Source: a virus. From it: 30,791 nt of DNA. Both the position numbers and the translations under genes were made by a program. The first letter of the stretch is position 1; every line of letters begins with the position of its first letter. Below the pieces are notes generated by a model. That model was not told where the DNA came from. It saw only the letters and a program-made list of their open reading frames with translations, and did not search any database. The stretch spans positions 1 through 30,791 of IMG/VR virus record IMGVR_UViG_3300025889_000604, one strand, 5' to 3'. Below are positions 1 through 5,280 of this stretch, one piece after another.

Positions 1-359
1 TGCAAAGCCTGCAAACGTCGCTAGGCACAGTATGGCCGCAACCAAATCTGCACGAAGAAGCCGCTGACGAAATCACCCGCCTTCGCGAAGAACTTGCATC
101 AGCCAAACAAGCAGCAGCGGCATACGAAGCGTGGAAGTTTCCCGAAGACATTCAGGCGCTGACAGTGGAAAACGAGCGCCTGCGCGAAGAAACCGCGCGG
201 CTGCGGGAGGTGCTGGCGCCTTTTGTAGATGCGGGAAACTTTAAGGTTTTTATTAGCACGGCAATCACGAAAGAGGAATGTTTTGTTTCGATAAATGTCA
301 AAGAACGCGATTTACGCCGCGCCCGCGCCGCTATTCGAGAGGGAGGGAAGGATGACTGA
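1..359 (+). CDS. Partial coiled-coil early phage protein
   Basis: The frame is open from base 3 and has no start in the window, so the N-terminus lies to the left. At least 118 residues remain. I do not recognise a named family. The sequence is rich in Glu, Arg and Leu with heptad-like runs (ADEITRLREEL, then ENERLREETARLREVL), which predicts a coiled coil, followed by a less charged segment and the C-terminal tail RRARAAIREGG. That tail and the ADEITRLREE run recur in the next coiled-coil genes of this cluster, so these genes are paralogues or were shuffled. The stop lies 8 bases inside the next gene, indicating translational coupling. The function is unknown; a small early oligomeric protein is an inference. 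Confidence 0.7.
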   Translation, partial: QSLQTSLGTVWPQPNLHEEAADEITRLREELASAKQAAAAYEAWKFPEDIQALTVENERLREETARLREVLAPFVDAGNFKVFISTAITKEECFVSINVKERDLRRARAAIREGGKDD

Positions 360-659
360 AGCCGAGCGCGAAGAACTAGCCGCCGTCACCGAACGTATGT
401 CGCGGCTGGACTTTGAGCGGACAGCGGCTGAATTGGAGCGTGACGCCCTGCGCGCAGAAAACGCGCGGCTGCGGGAGGCGTTGGAGCCGTTTTCAGCCCT
501 GTTCTTATATCCGGATGATTTGGGGGTTGAATATGCGGAAGACATTCGCTCTGACCCTGATTGGGATGATGTTGCAAACGGCGTCCAGTCAGAAAACGTA
601 TTTGTGTTGAGACGAGATATCCGCCGCGCCCGCGCCGCTATTCGAGAGGGAGGGAAGGA
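315..659 (+). repeat. Exact 38-base direct repeat at 315-352 and 622-659
   Basis: Bases 315-352 and 622-659 are identical. Each copy encodes the tail RRARAAIREGGK of one gene and contains the purine-rich ribosome-binding site (GAGAGGGAGGGAAGG) of the next. After the repeat the copies differ by one inserted A, so the overlap with the following start changes from 8 to 4 bases. A degenerate third copy is at about 819-842, ahead of the next small gene. The unit looks like a mobile junction of gene tail plus downstream ribosome-binding site, left by duplication of small genes. Confidence 0.9.
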
Positions 660-663
660 ATGA
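352..663 (+). CDS. Coiled-coil early phage protein, paralogue of the preceding gene
   Basis: This encodes 103 residues. The ATG at 352 is preferred because GGGAGGGAAGG lies directly upstream and it overlaps the previous stop by 8 bases; an in-frame ATG at 295 lies inside the previous gene and lacks that context. The N-terminal half is a charged helix (TEAEREELAAVTERM, then RAENARLREALEPF) predicted to form a coiled coil. The middle is acidic. The C-terminus RRARAAIREGG repeats that of the preceding gene, and the DNA behind it is an exact 38-base duplication. The stop overlaps the next start in an ATGA junction. The function is unknown. Confidence 0.75.
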   Translation: MTEAEREELAAVTERMSRLDFERTAAELERDALRAENARLREALEPFSALFLYPDDLGVEYAEDIRSDPDWDDVANGVQSENVFVLRRDIRRARAAIREGGKE

Positions 664-845
664 CTGAACACGAAATTAAAATTCCAGAACCGTCGGAGTG
701 GCATTGCGAACTATTTGGCACAGGAGCGGAAGGGATAGTCTTGCGGCCGACTAAGGGTCGTGAGCCTAATTTCTTCTGGCGCTGGATGCAGTTCGTTTTC
801 TTCGGCAACAAGTGGGTGCGCCGCTATTCGGGAGGGACAGGATGA
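660..845 (+). CDS. Small Trp-rich conserved phage protein
   Basis: This encodes 61 residues and starts in an ATGA overlap with the preceding stop. The body PSEWHCELFGTGAEGI followed by FFWRWMQFVFFGNKWVRR is rich in Trp and Phe and resembles a small protein I have seen in other phages, with no known function. The aromatic stretch FFWRWMQFVFF could associate with membrane but is short and flanked by Arg, so a soluble compact fold is equally possible. The C-terminus RRYSGG is encoded by a degenerate copy of the repeat behind the neighbouring coiled-coil genes. It ends in an ATGA overlap with the next gene. Confidence 0.75.
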   Translation: MTEHEIKIPEPSEWHCELFGTGAEGIVLRPTKGREPNFFWRWMQFVFFGNKWVRRYSGGTG

Positions 846-1030
846 GTGAAGACATCTGCGACAGGCTTGTGCGCTTTGATTTGCACAAAAAATGCCTGTC
901 CTCAGACCTTGAAGTAGAAGCCGCCGACGAAATCACCCGCCTGCGCGAAGAGAACGCGCGGCTCCGAAAATTGCTTTTTGATTTTGAGAATTTTCAGGAA
1001 ATCTATGAGAAAGCAATGGAGACAAAATGA
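842..1030 (+). CDS. Small coiled-coil phage protein
   Basis: This encodes 62 residues. The ATG at 842 overlaps the previous stop as ATGA and has GGGAGGGACAGG upstream; a more distant in-frame ATG at 812 lies within the upstream gene and is less likely. The centre (EAADEITRLREENARLRKLL) nearly repeats a segment of the first gene of the window, at DNA level too (compare 918-960 with 57-95). A single amphipathic helix forming a short coiled coil is predicted. The stop overlaps the next start by ATGA. The function is unknown. Confidence 0.75.
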   Translation: MSEDICDRLVRFDLHKKCLSSDLEVEAADEITRLREENARLRKLLFDFENFQEIYEKAMETK

Positions 1031-1404
1031 CCGAAGATGCATCTTTCAAAATAAAGGGCCTTGAGACCCTGTTAAATGACAATCAGAAAGCTCGCAATGA
1101 ATTGCTTCACAAGCAGGAGCTTTATCCATTTGTGATGCGCCTTCTGAACGAGTCGGACAAAGGAAATGAGCTTTATCCATTCCTTGTTCGAGTTCTGGAA
1201 GAAAACAAAGAGCTTGTTCGTCGTCTTTCTGATTGCCAGAAAGCATACGGAATTATGGAAATAAGGGAGGTAGACAATCGGAGACGCACAAACGAATTGT
1301 ATGCAGAAAGAGAAAGGCTGGAAGCAGCAAATAATTTTTTGAAAAAAGAAAACGAAACTTTGAAAGCCAAAGCCGCAAAATCCGCAAAAAGGAAGCCAAA
1401 ATGA
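1027..1404 (+). CDS. Coiled-coil phage protein
   Basis: This encodes 125 residues, starting in an ATGA overlap. The chain is almost entirely charged helix. Two imperfect repeats, ELYPFVMRLLNES and ELYPFLVRVLEEN, lie near residues 30-60, and a Lys/Glu-rich helix at the C-terminus ends in AKAAKSAKRKPK, a basic tail that could bind nucleic acid. Its codons are more AT-rich than those of the flanking genes, which may mark a more recent arrival. The stop overlaps the next small gene. No family is recognised. Confidence 0.75.
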   Translation: MTEDASFKIKGLETLLNDNQKARNELLHKQELYPFVMRLLNESDKGNELYPFLVRVLEENKELVRRLSDCQKAYGIMEIREVDNRRRTNELYAERERLEAANNFLKKENETLKAKAAKSAKRKPK

Positions 1405-1544
1405 CATGGATCCTCACCCTCTGGATATATGGCGCAGGAGTTATCACTCAGGAGCATTCATCTCAATCGACATGCGAACGCGCCGCTCGCGAGATACGAT
1501 CAAGCGTGATTGGCGGAATGGGCTATTCCTGCAACATGAAATGA
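1401..1544 (+). CDS. Small secreted or membrane-associated phage protein
   Basis: This encodes 47 residues: MTWILTLWIYGAGVITQE, then a segment with SQSTCERAAREIRSS, ending GYSCNMK. It starts in an ATGA overlap with the previous stop. The hydrophobic start followed by a Cys-containing helix and a second Cys near the C-terminus matches a recurring type of very small phage protein with an N-terminal membrane or signal segment and two cysteines. The function is unknown. The stop is 8 bases before the next start. Confidence 0.6.
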   Translation: MTWILTLWIYGAGVITQEHSSQSTCERAAREIRSSVIGGMGYSCNMK

Positions 1545-1551
1545 GGCAGTC

Positions 1552-1725
1552 ATGGACATTTTTACAGATTCTGAATTTTGGTTTTTCGTGGCTCCATGCT
1601 GGGCTTTGGGCGGATGGGCGGGTTGGAAACTTGCTGAATGGGAAGAGGAAGGCTTCGATGAGATATTCCGCATTGATGTGCGCTATCGCTTTGTCAGCTT
1701 GTTCCGTTCAATTGCCCGGCTCTAA
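1552..1725 (+). CDS. Small single-span membrane protein
   Basis: This encodes 57 residues. The segment FWFFVAPCWALGGWAGWKL (about residues 9-27) is a likely membrane span, followed by an acidic stretch (EWEEEGFDEIF) and a basic C-terminus (RYRFVSLFRSIARL). The upstream ribosome-binding site is weak (GAGGCAGTC). The last 68 bases overlap, one frame ahead, with a predicted lipoprotein gene. No family is recognised. That it is coding rests on operon spacing and composition. Confidence 0.5.
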   Translation: MDIFTDSEFWFFVAPCWALGGWAGWKLAEWEEEGFDEIFRIDVRYRFVSLFRSIARL

Positions 1726-2074
1726 TTATGGATGCACGGCGGCGCATGGCGGAGATCCGAGGAATTGTTGGCAGGCGCTGAAGCTCGACCAGCCGCGCCC
1801 TGCTCAGGGTCGGAGTTATCATTCCGCCGGAACAATGAGCCTCGCTCATGCGACATGCGTCAAACAAAACAGCCAGTGGTGGTTTCATGGGGCGCATCAT
1901 CCGGTCACTAAGGAAATTAGCAATGAAGGGAATGCTGTTTTACGCCGAGCCTATGGCTTACGCTATCCTGCTGTTGTGGATTATCTTGACAATCGTGGGG
2001 CTTTAGCGACGACGCGCTGGACAAAGCTTTCGGGCCTTGATCTAAACAGGCTTGGCGTTCCGTTGTGCAATTAG
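1658..2074 (+). CDS. Predicted lipoprotein of unknown function
   Basis: This encodes 138 residues from the ATG at 1658, with GAGGAAGG five bases upstream; the frame is also open further upstream but lacks a comparable site. The N-terminus MRYSALMCAIALSACSVQLP is a short signal peptide with an LSAC lipobox, predicting cleavage before Cys15 and lipidation. The rest has several Cys and Trp residues and no motif I recognise. The gene begins inside the preceding membrane-protein gene in the +1 frame. Other short frames are open across 1728-2006, so the distal half is less certain than the signal peptide. Confidence 0.5.
   Translation: MRYSALMCAIALSACSVQLPGSNYGCTAAHGGDPRNCWQALKLDQPRPAQGRSYHSAGTMSLAHATCVKQNSQWWFHGAHHPVTKEISNEGNAVLRRAYGLRYPAVVDYLDNRGALATTRWTKLSGLDLNRLGVPLCN
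1887..2006 (+). CDS. Candidate nested small membrane protein
   Basis: A 39-residue frame inside the lipoprotein gene, one frame over, encodes a basic N-terminus (MGRIIRSLRKLAMKG) and then a convincing membrane span (AYAILLLWIILTIVGL). A second start at 1923 has AAGGAAAT just upstream. The charge pattern fits a single-span protein with its N-terminus inside. It may be real or a chance frame; hydrophobic composition and the possible ribosome-binding site are the only support. Confidence 0.25.
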   Translation: MGRIIRSLRKLAMKGMLFYAEPMAYAILLLWIILTIVGL

Positions 2075-2087
2075 AGAGAGCAATCTT

Positions 2088-3071
2088 ATGCCTGTATATT
2101 ACAACGAAATAGAACCATACCCCGCGCAATGGCTACGCAATCTGATCAAGGCGGGGCGCATACCGGATGGAGAGGTAGATGAGCGATCAATCGTTGACGT
2201 GCGGCCCGAAGACCTCAGGGGGTTTGACCAGTGTCACTTCTTCGCAGGCGTCGCCGGGTGGAGCAGGGCCCTCCAGCTCGCCGGCTGGCCCGACGACAGA
2301 CCTGTTTGGACCGGCTCCTGTCCCTGCCAGCCGTTCAGCGTCGCCGGGCGCGGCAAGGGAACAGCCGACGAGCGGCATCTCTGGCCAGAGTTTTACCGGC
2401 TTATCCGCGAGTGCAAACCTGCAATCGTCATTGGCGAGCAGGTTGCGTCGCGCGCTGGGCGAGAATGGCTCTCCGGAGTGTTCGCTGATCTGGAAGGAGT
2501 GGGATATGCCGGGGCGGGAGCCGATCTGTGCGCAGCGGGCGTCGGGGCGCCGCACATCAGGCAGCGGCTCTACTGGGTCGCATTGGCCGACGCCGAAAGC
2601 CTCGGACGGAGAGGGCGGGCGCACGACGAAGACGAAGGGCGGCGGGAACAGCCACCTGCCAATTCATGCGAGGGAAGCGGCGACGTGGCCGACGCCGACA
2701 TCATCAGATCATCTGCACAACAATTCGGAAACGATAGAGCGATGGACGGAGAGGGCTGCGGAGAAGAAAAAGCAGGGCATACATCTGCAATTTGCTCTTC
2801 GGCATGCCGTCCAGACATGGCCGACGCCGACGACGCGGGACGGGAAGGACGGTCAATACTGCCCGAACGTGCCGACGAACTCTCTCCTTGGTCGCGAGGC
2901 GTGGAGTGGCGACGGGGAGCCGACGGCAAAGAGAGGCGCGTTAAATCCGGAGTTCGTCTGCTGGTTGATGGGGTTCCCAACCGAGTGGGACGACTGCGGG
3001 GTTACGGTAACGCGATTGTCCCGCCGCTCGCGGCCAGGGTGATTGAGGCAGTGATGGAGATAATCGAATAA
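2088..3071 (+). CDS. C5 cytosine-specific DNA methyltransferase
   Basis: This 327-residue enzyme is predicted to transfer a methyl group from S-adenosylmethionine to C5 of cytosine in phage DNA, probably protecting it from host restriction. Visible motifs are motif I FFAGVAGW (51-58), motif IV PCQPFS with catalytic Cys80, motif VI as GEQV (Glu117, replacing the usual ENV, common in phage enzymes), motif VIII APHIRQRLYW (154-163) and the C-terminal motif X GYGNAIVPP (305-313). The region between, about 166-290, is the expected target-recognition domain but is low complexity with recurring ADAE/ADAD units. The start at 2088 follows GAGAGAG. A second long frame overlaps nearly the whole gene. 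Confidence 0.93.
   Translation: MPVYYNEIEPYPAQWLRNLIKAGRIPDGEVDERSIVDVRPEDLRGFDQCHFFAGVAGWSRALQLAGWPDDRPVWTGSCPCQPFSVAGRGKGTADERHLWPEFYRLIRECKPAIVIGEQVASRAGREWLSGVFADLEGVGYAGAGADLCAAGVGAPHIRQRLYWVALADAESLGRRGRAHDEDEGRREQPPANSCEGSGDVADADIIRSSAQQFGNDRAMDGEGCGEEKAGHTSAICSSACRPDMADADDAGREGRSILPERADELSPWSRGVEWRRGADGKERRVKSGVRLLVDGVPNRVGRLRGYGNAIVPPLAARVIEAVMEIIE
2179..3042 (+). CDS. Overlapping WPTP-repeat phage protein nested in the methyltransferase gene
   Basis: A 287-residue frame lies entirely inside the methyltransferase gene, one frame ahead. Its ATG has an excellent ribosome-binding site, GGAGAGG at 2169-2175. It carries GSPECSLIWKEWDMP (97-111), three WPTP units (136, 170, 214), an ordinary-looking segment (ETIERWTERAAEKKKQG) and LNPEFVCWLMGFPTEW (255-270). 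From memory, this set (GSPE.SL.WK.WDMP, WPTP..SD, LNP.F..WLMGFP) is shared by phage and prophage proteins often labelled hypothetical or methyltransferase-related. The WPTP units lie opposite the ADAD units of the other frame. Both products may be made, or this frame may be a conserved shadow. Confidence 0.5.
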   Translation: MSDQSLTCGPKTSGGLTSVTSSQASPGGAGPSSSPAGPTTDLFGPAPVPASRSASPGAAREQPTSGISGQSFTGLSASANLQSSLASRLRRALGENGSPECSLIWKEWDMPGREPICAQRASGRRTSGSGSTGSHWPTPKASDGEGGRTTKTKGGGNSHLPIHAREAATWPTPTSSDHLHNNSETIERWTERAAEKKKQGIHLQFALRHAVQTWPTPTTRDGKDGQYCPNVPTNSLLGREAWSGDGEPTAKRGALNPEFVCWLMGFPTEWDDCGVTVTRLSRRSRPG

Positions 3072-3100
3072 TCCCCATAAAAGGCGAATAATCCCCATAA
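3065..3100 (+). repeat. Two 16-base direct repeats between genes
   Basis: CGAATAATCCCCATAA occurs at 3065-3080 and again at 3085-3100, a 20-base period. The first copy spans the methyltransferase stop codon and the second runs into the ribosome-binding site (AAGGAG) of the next gene. It could be a tandem duplication or a paired binding site controlling the next gene. The sequence gives no further clue. Confidence 0.8.
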
Positions 3101-3112
3101 GGAGAACATGAC

Positions 3113-3787
3113 ATGGCGCCAGGACGTTACAGATCAAAGCAGAAGCCGGCGGCCGAAAAAGGCTTCGCCTCCTCCACCCGCCCGACTATCCCGTGGCAGC
3201 AGACCGCCGGCATGTATCTCGCCGGACAGGAGTGGGTCGACGAGGTGGATCTCGTCACCCTTGAGATGGACCGCAAGTGGGGGCGGGGGCGTTTGCGGCT
3301 GGCTGTCGACCCGGACATCCGGGAGAAATACGACCGGCAAAGGTATCTCTATTTGCAGGCTCTGTGGGAGGGCCAGCTGGAGGACCTCAGGCGCGAAGCC
3401 GGCATGATGGTCAAGGCGCTCCGGAGATGCGACGAGCTCGCCTCCATAGCCGGCAAGAAACCAATCCACCCGAGCGTCTGGGAGGTCACCCTTGACGACG
3501 GCCGGGTGGCGGCCATTGTCCGCGAGCCGGAGGCGCTTCAGTTTGTGGCCGCAGACGGGCGCTACGTGGTCGTCTATGACCTTGAAGAGATAGGCAAGCT
3601 ACTACCCTACCTCTCCGACGTTTGCGCGATCAAGGAGGCGTTTCCGGGGGCCACAGTGGCCAGGACGGCCGGAGCCATCAAGGACCCGTTCGCCGCAATG
3701 GAGGGGATCGACACGCACGGCATCTTTGACGTCAGGGCCCCGATTGACGACGTCATGAATTTTGAAGACGACAGCGTTCCATTCTGA
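3113..3787 (+). CDS. Phage protein with SSB-like acidic C-terminal tip
   Basis: This encodes 224 residues. The ATG at 3113 is chosen over an out-of-frame ATG at 3108 because AAGGAG is about eight bases upstream. The N-terminus is basic (GRYRSKQKPAAEKG). Residues about 60-110 are helical and charged; about 125-160 alternate as strands (SVWEVTLDDGRVAAIVREP, then RYVVVYDLEEIGKLL). The last residues, NFEDDSVPF, closely resemble the acidic tip of bacterial single-stranded DNA-binding protein (FDDDIPF), which docks replication and repair proteins. I cannot identify an OB fold, so it may be a divergent SSB or a protein that mimics the SSB tail. The function is otherwise unknown. Confidence 0.75.
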   Translation: MAPGRYRSKQKPAAEKGFASSTRPTIPWQQTAGMYLAGQEWVDEVDLVTLEMDRKWGRGRLRLAVDPDIREKYDRQRYLYLQALWEGQLEDLRREAGMMVKALRRCDELASIAGKKPIHPSVWEVTLDDGRVAAIVREPEALQFVAADGRYVVVYDLEEIGKLLPYLSDVCAIKEAFPGATVARTAGAIKDPFAAMEGIDTHGIFDVRAPIDDVMNFEDDSVPF

Positions 3788-3805
3788 GTAGTCAAGGATT
3801 GCTTG

Positions 3806-4135
3806 ATGACTGACGACGCAACAATCGGGCGGCAGGCGAGGGATGACGCCCTCGACGCCGTCCTGAATAAAAACGCCATCTGGCGCACACATGTTCTGGA
3901 CTTCATCGAGAACCGGCTGCCCCAGGGCTGGGTCGGCACGGGCGAGGACATCCGCCGGCTGGCAGTGGAGGACGGCCTGCCAAATCCCGGCCACCCCAAT
4001 GCGTGGGGCGCCGTGATCATGTATGCCGTTAAAAATAAAAATTGGCTGCAATGGACCGGCAAAGTGAGGCCGATGACGCAGCGAAGCAGCCACGCGAGGC
4101 TGACGCGGGAGTATGTTCGCTTCGACCCGCTGTAA
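3806..4135 (+). CDS. Conserved small phage protein, possible winged-helix-like fold
   Basis: This encodes 109 residues; the ATG at 3806 follows AAGGATT. The arrangement (a helix; GTGEDIRRLAVEDGLPNPGHP; NAWGAVIMYAVKNKNW; then RSSHARLTREYVR) matches a small protein I recall from many phages and prophages, where an RS.HAR..P.Y tail follows an AWGAV helix. The helical layout could be a winged helix, but its biochemical role is not established. It is the last gene of the left plus-strand block and is followed within six bases by a strong terminator. Confidence 0.8.
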   Translation: MTDDATIGRQARDDALDAVLNKNAIWRTHVLDFIENRLPQGWVGTGEDIRRLAVEDGLPNPGHPNAWGAVIMYAVKNKNWLQWTGKVRPMTQRSSHARLTREYVRFDPL

Positions 4136-4140
4136 CAAAA

Positions 4141-4166
4141 AGGGCCCCTTGCGGGGCCCTCTTTTT
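4141..4166. terminator. Bidirectional Rho-independent terminator between convergent blocks
   Basis: The 8-bp stem AGGGCCCC/GGGGCCCT (4141-4148 and 4153-4160) has loop TTGC and is followed by CTTTTT. The left side is preceded by an A run (AAAAA), so on the minus strand it is followed by a T run as well. It lies between the last gene of the left plus block and the last gene of the minus block, whose TAA is inside the T tract. It should stop transcription from both sides. Confidence 0.92.
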
Positions 4167-4407
4167 ATGCGGACGTATTTTCATCTGCCTCCGCCCGCAA
4201 TTCCATGCAAACAACTTCCAGCAACCAGTCTCTGTCAATCTGGTCTTCCCGGAGGCCGTGCACCAGAACGGCCACCAGCCTTGGAACCGGGTGCGTGCCG
4301 CACAGCCATGAAGTGACCTGCCGCTCTGTCTTCCCGCATATTGTCGCAAGATCCCTGTTGGACAGGCCAAGCTCCGACATGCTTTGTTTAAGCATTATTG
4401 GCTGCAT
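4165..4407 (-). CDS. Small HTH DNA-binding regulator (Cro/YdaS-like)
   Basis: This encodes 80 residues. The segment LSNRDLATICGKTERQVTSW followed by LCGTHPVPRLVAVLVHGL has the spacing of a phage Cro/YdaS-type helix-turn-helix: a helix, a GxT-R-V recognition helix ending in Trp, then PVPR and a hydrophobic helix. It is the last gene of the minus operon and its stop overlaps the terminator. Two Met codons (residues 1 and 5) could start it; the first is two bases after the preceding stop. It is the only recognisable DNA-binding regulator in the window and a candidate for the two inverted-repeat operators at the minus promoters, but that link is inference. Confidence 0.8.
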   Translation of the reverse strand: MQPIMLKQSMSELGLSNRDLATICGKTERQVTSWLCGTHPVPRLVAVLVHGLREDQIDRDWLLEVVCMELRAEADENTSA

Positions 4408-4409
4408 GA

Positions 4410-4676
4410 TTACACCGGCAGCAATCTGCGCGTCACACGTGCCGGCGCCTCGGCGTCAAATTGCCTGCGGCTTTCTATTACGCCCTCCACGCGTCTCAGC
4501 TTCTCGTGAACGTATCTGGCGCAATCGAGCTCCGTCCAGTTTGGCGACGTTGACGCCGGGTCGCGTTTTGATAGCCGGCAAAAAACGCCCCACAACACCG
4601 GGTTGACCTCCCAGCATGGATCGAGGCGGCAATCCTCTTCAGAGTAAAATTTAGCCCATGGATAAACGGCGCTCAT
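4410..4676 (-). CDS. Small hypothetical phage protein
   Basis: This encodes 88 residues starting MSAVYPWAKFYSEEDCRLDP. The start at 4676 is chosen because GGGAGACAGAAA precedes it and it overlaps the upstream stop in ATGA; the longer frame reaching 4838 runs through the next two genes. It has several Trp and Cys residues (CWEVNPVLWGVFCRL) and a basic helical C-terminus (RYVHEKLRRVEGVIESRRQF). I do not recognise a family. It sits in a run of coupled small genes. Confidence 0.7.
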   Translation of the reverse strand: MSAVYPWAKFYSEEDCRLDPCWEVNPVLWGVFCRLSKRDPASTSPNWTELDCARYVHEKLRRVEGVIESRRQFDAEAPARVTRRLLPV

Positions 4677-4786
4677 TTTCTGTCTCCCGCTTTTATGACG
4701 GCCCAAACAATGATGAAGGCGATGAGGCCCCCGCCGACCAGAAAGCCGACGGTGACCAGTAGCGTAGCAAGAACCATAGCCATCAT
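4673..4786 (-). CDS. Very small single-span membrane protein
   Basis: This encodes 37 residues: a strongly hydrophobic segment (VLATLLVTVGFLVGGGLIAF, about residues 5-24, continuing IIVWAVI) ending with a short basic tail KAGDRK. The start overlaps the upstream stop as ATGA, and its own stop overlaps the next start as ATGA, so it is tightly coupled on both sides. A second ATG follows immediately and is better spaced from GGGGGAG. The Gly-rich centre could favour helix packing. The function is unknown; a holin-like role is possible but unsupported. Confidence 0.65.
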   Translation of the reverse strand: MMAMVLATLLVTVGFLVGGGLIAFIIVWAVIKAGDRK

Positions 4787-5025
4787 GCTCCCCCATGGCG
4801 TTGTATTGTGGTGACCATCGCCAAAATGCCGAACACAAGTTCCATCACCCTTGCTTCATGCACTGATCCGGGGACTATCGACACCCCGCGGCGCTTCAGC
4901 GTTTTGTCAATTGAGGCAAACAATTCATCCGCCATCTCATATCTTTGCCCGGCGGTGATTTCGGGGCGATCCGGCTCCTGCGGCGGAAAGTATGCCGTTG
5001 CGTTCCAGTCGACATTAATTGGCAT
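4783..5025 (-). CDS. Small hypothetical phage protein
   Basis: This encodes 80 residues starting MPINVDWNATAYFPPQEPDR. GGGGAG lies about ten bases before the ATG. The N-terminal part is Pro-rich; the rest is helical (YEMADELFASIDKTLKRRG, then VMELVFGILAMVTTIQR). The C-terminal hydrophobic helix may pack in a small bundle. It overlaps the preceding gene by 11 bases and the next by four. I recognise no family. Confidence 0.7.
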   Translation of the reverse strand: MPINVDWNATAYFPPQEPDRPEITAGQRYEMADELFASIDKTLKRRGVSIVPGSVHEARVMELVFGILAMVTTIQRHGGA

Positions 5026-5266
5026 TTTGCTTATGCTCCCCGTATCGCGGATTAAACAGATGATACCCGTTTTTGCAAAGCCATATCGCGAGATGCTCCC
5101 CCTCGCGGCAATCTACGGCAATTGACTTGCCGCGATACTGCCACCCCTCGGCAATGACGTTTTCGGCAAAAAACTCTTCAGCCTCGGGGGTGACGGGTTC
5201 AAAGAACCAGATCGATGACCACGCCTCTGCGTGCACCAGAACATCGATATTTTTAATGCTGCTCAT
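5015..5266 (-). CDS. Small hypothetical phage protein
   Basis: This encodes 83 residues from the ATG at 5266, which has GAGGAGAAG upstream; the frame extends to 5293 but the shorter start has the better ribosome-binding site. The sequence (VHAEAWSSIWFFEPVTPEAE, then FFAENVIAEGWQYRGKSIAVD) suggests a small alpha/beta fold with a helix of the 'AEEFFAENV' type. It lies between the clamp gene and another small unknown. The function is not known. Confidence 0.75.
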   Translation of the reverse strand: MSSIKNIDVLVHAEAWSSIWFFEPVTPEAEEFFAENVIAEGWQYRGKSIAVDCREGEHLAIWLCKNGYHLFNPRYGEHKQNAN

Positions 5267-5280
5267 GATGACTTCTCCTC

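Noticed and set aside
1732-1911. A 59-codon plus-strand frame inside the lipoprotein gene
   Set aside because: It lacks a ribosome-binding site and recognisable pattern; the lipoprotein frame has both a signal peptide and a good site.
4673-4786. The 37-residue membrane protein as a holin
   Set aside because: It has only one span, no lysis gene is nearby, and size alone does not support a holin call.
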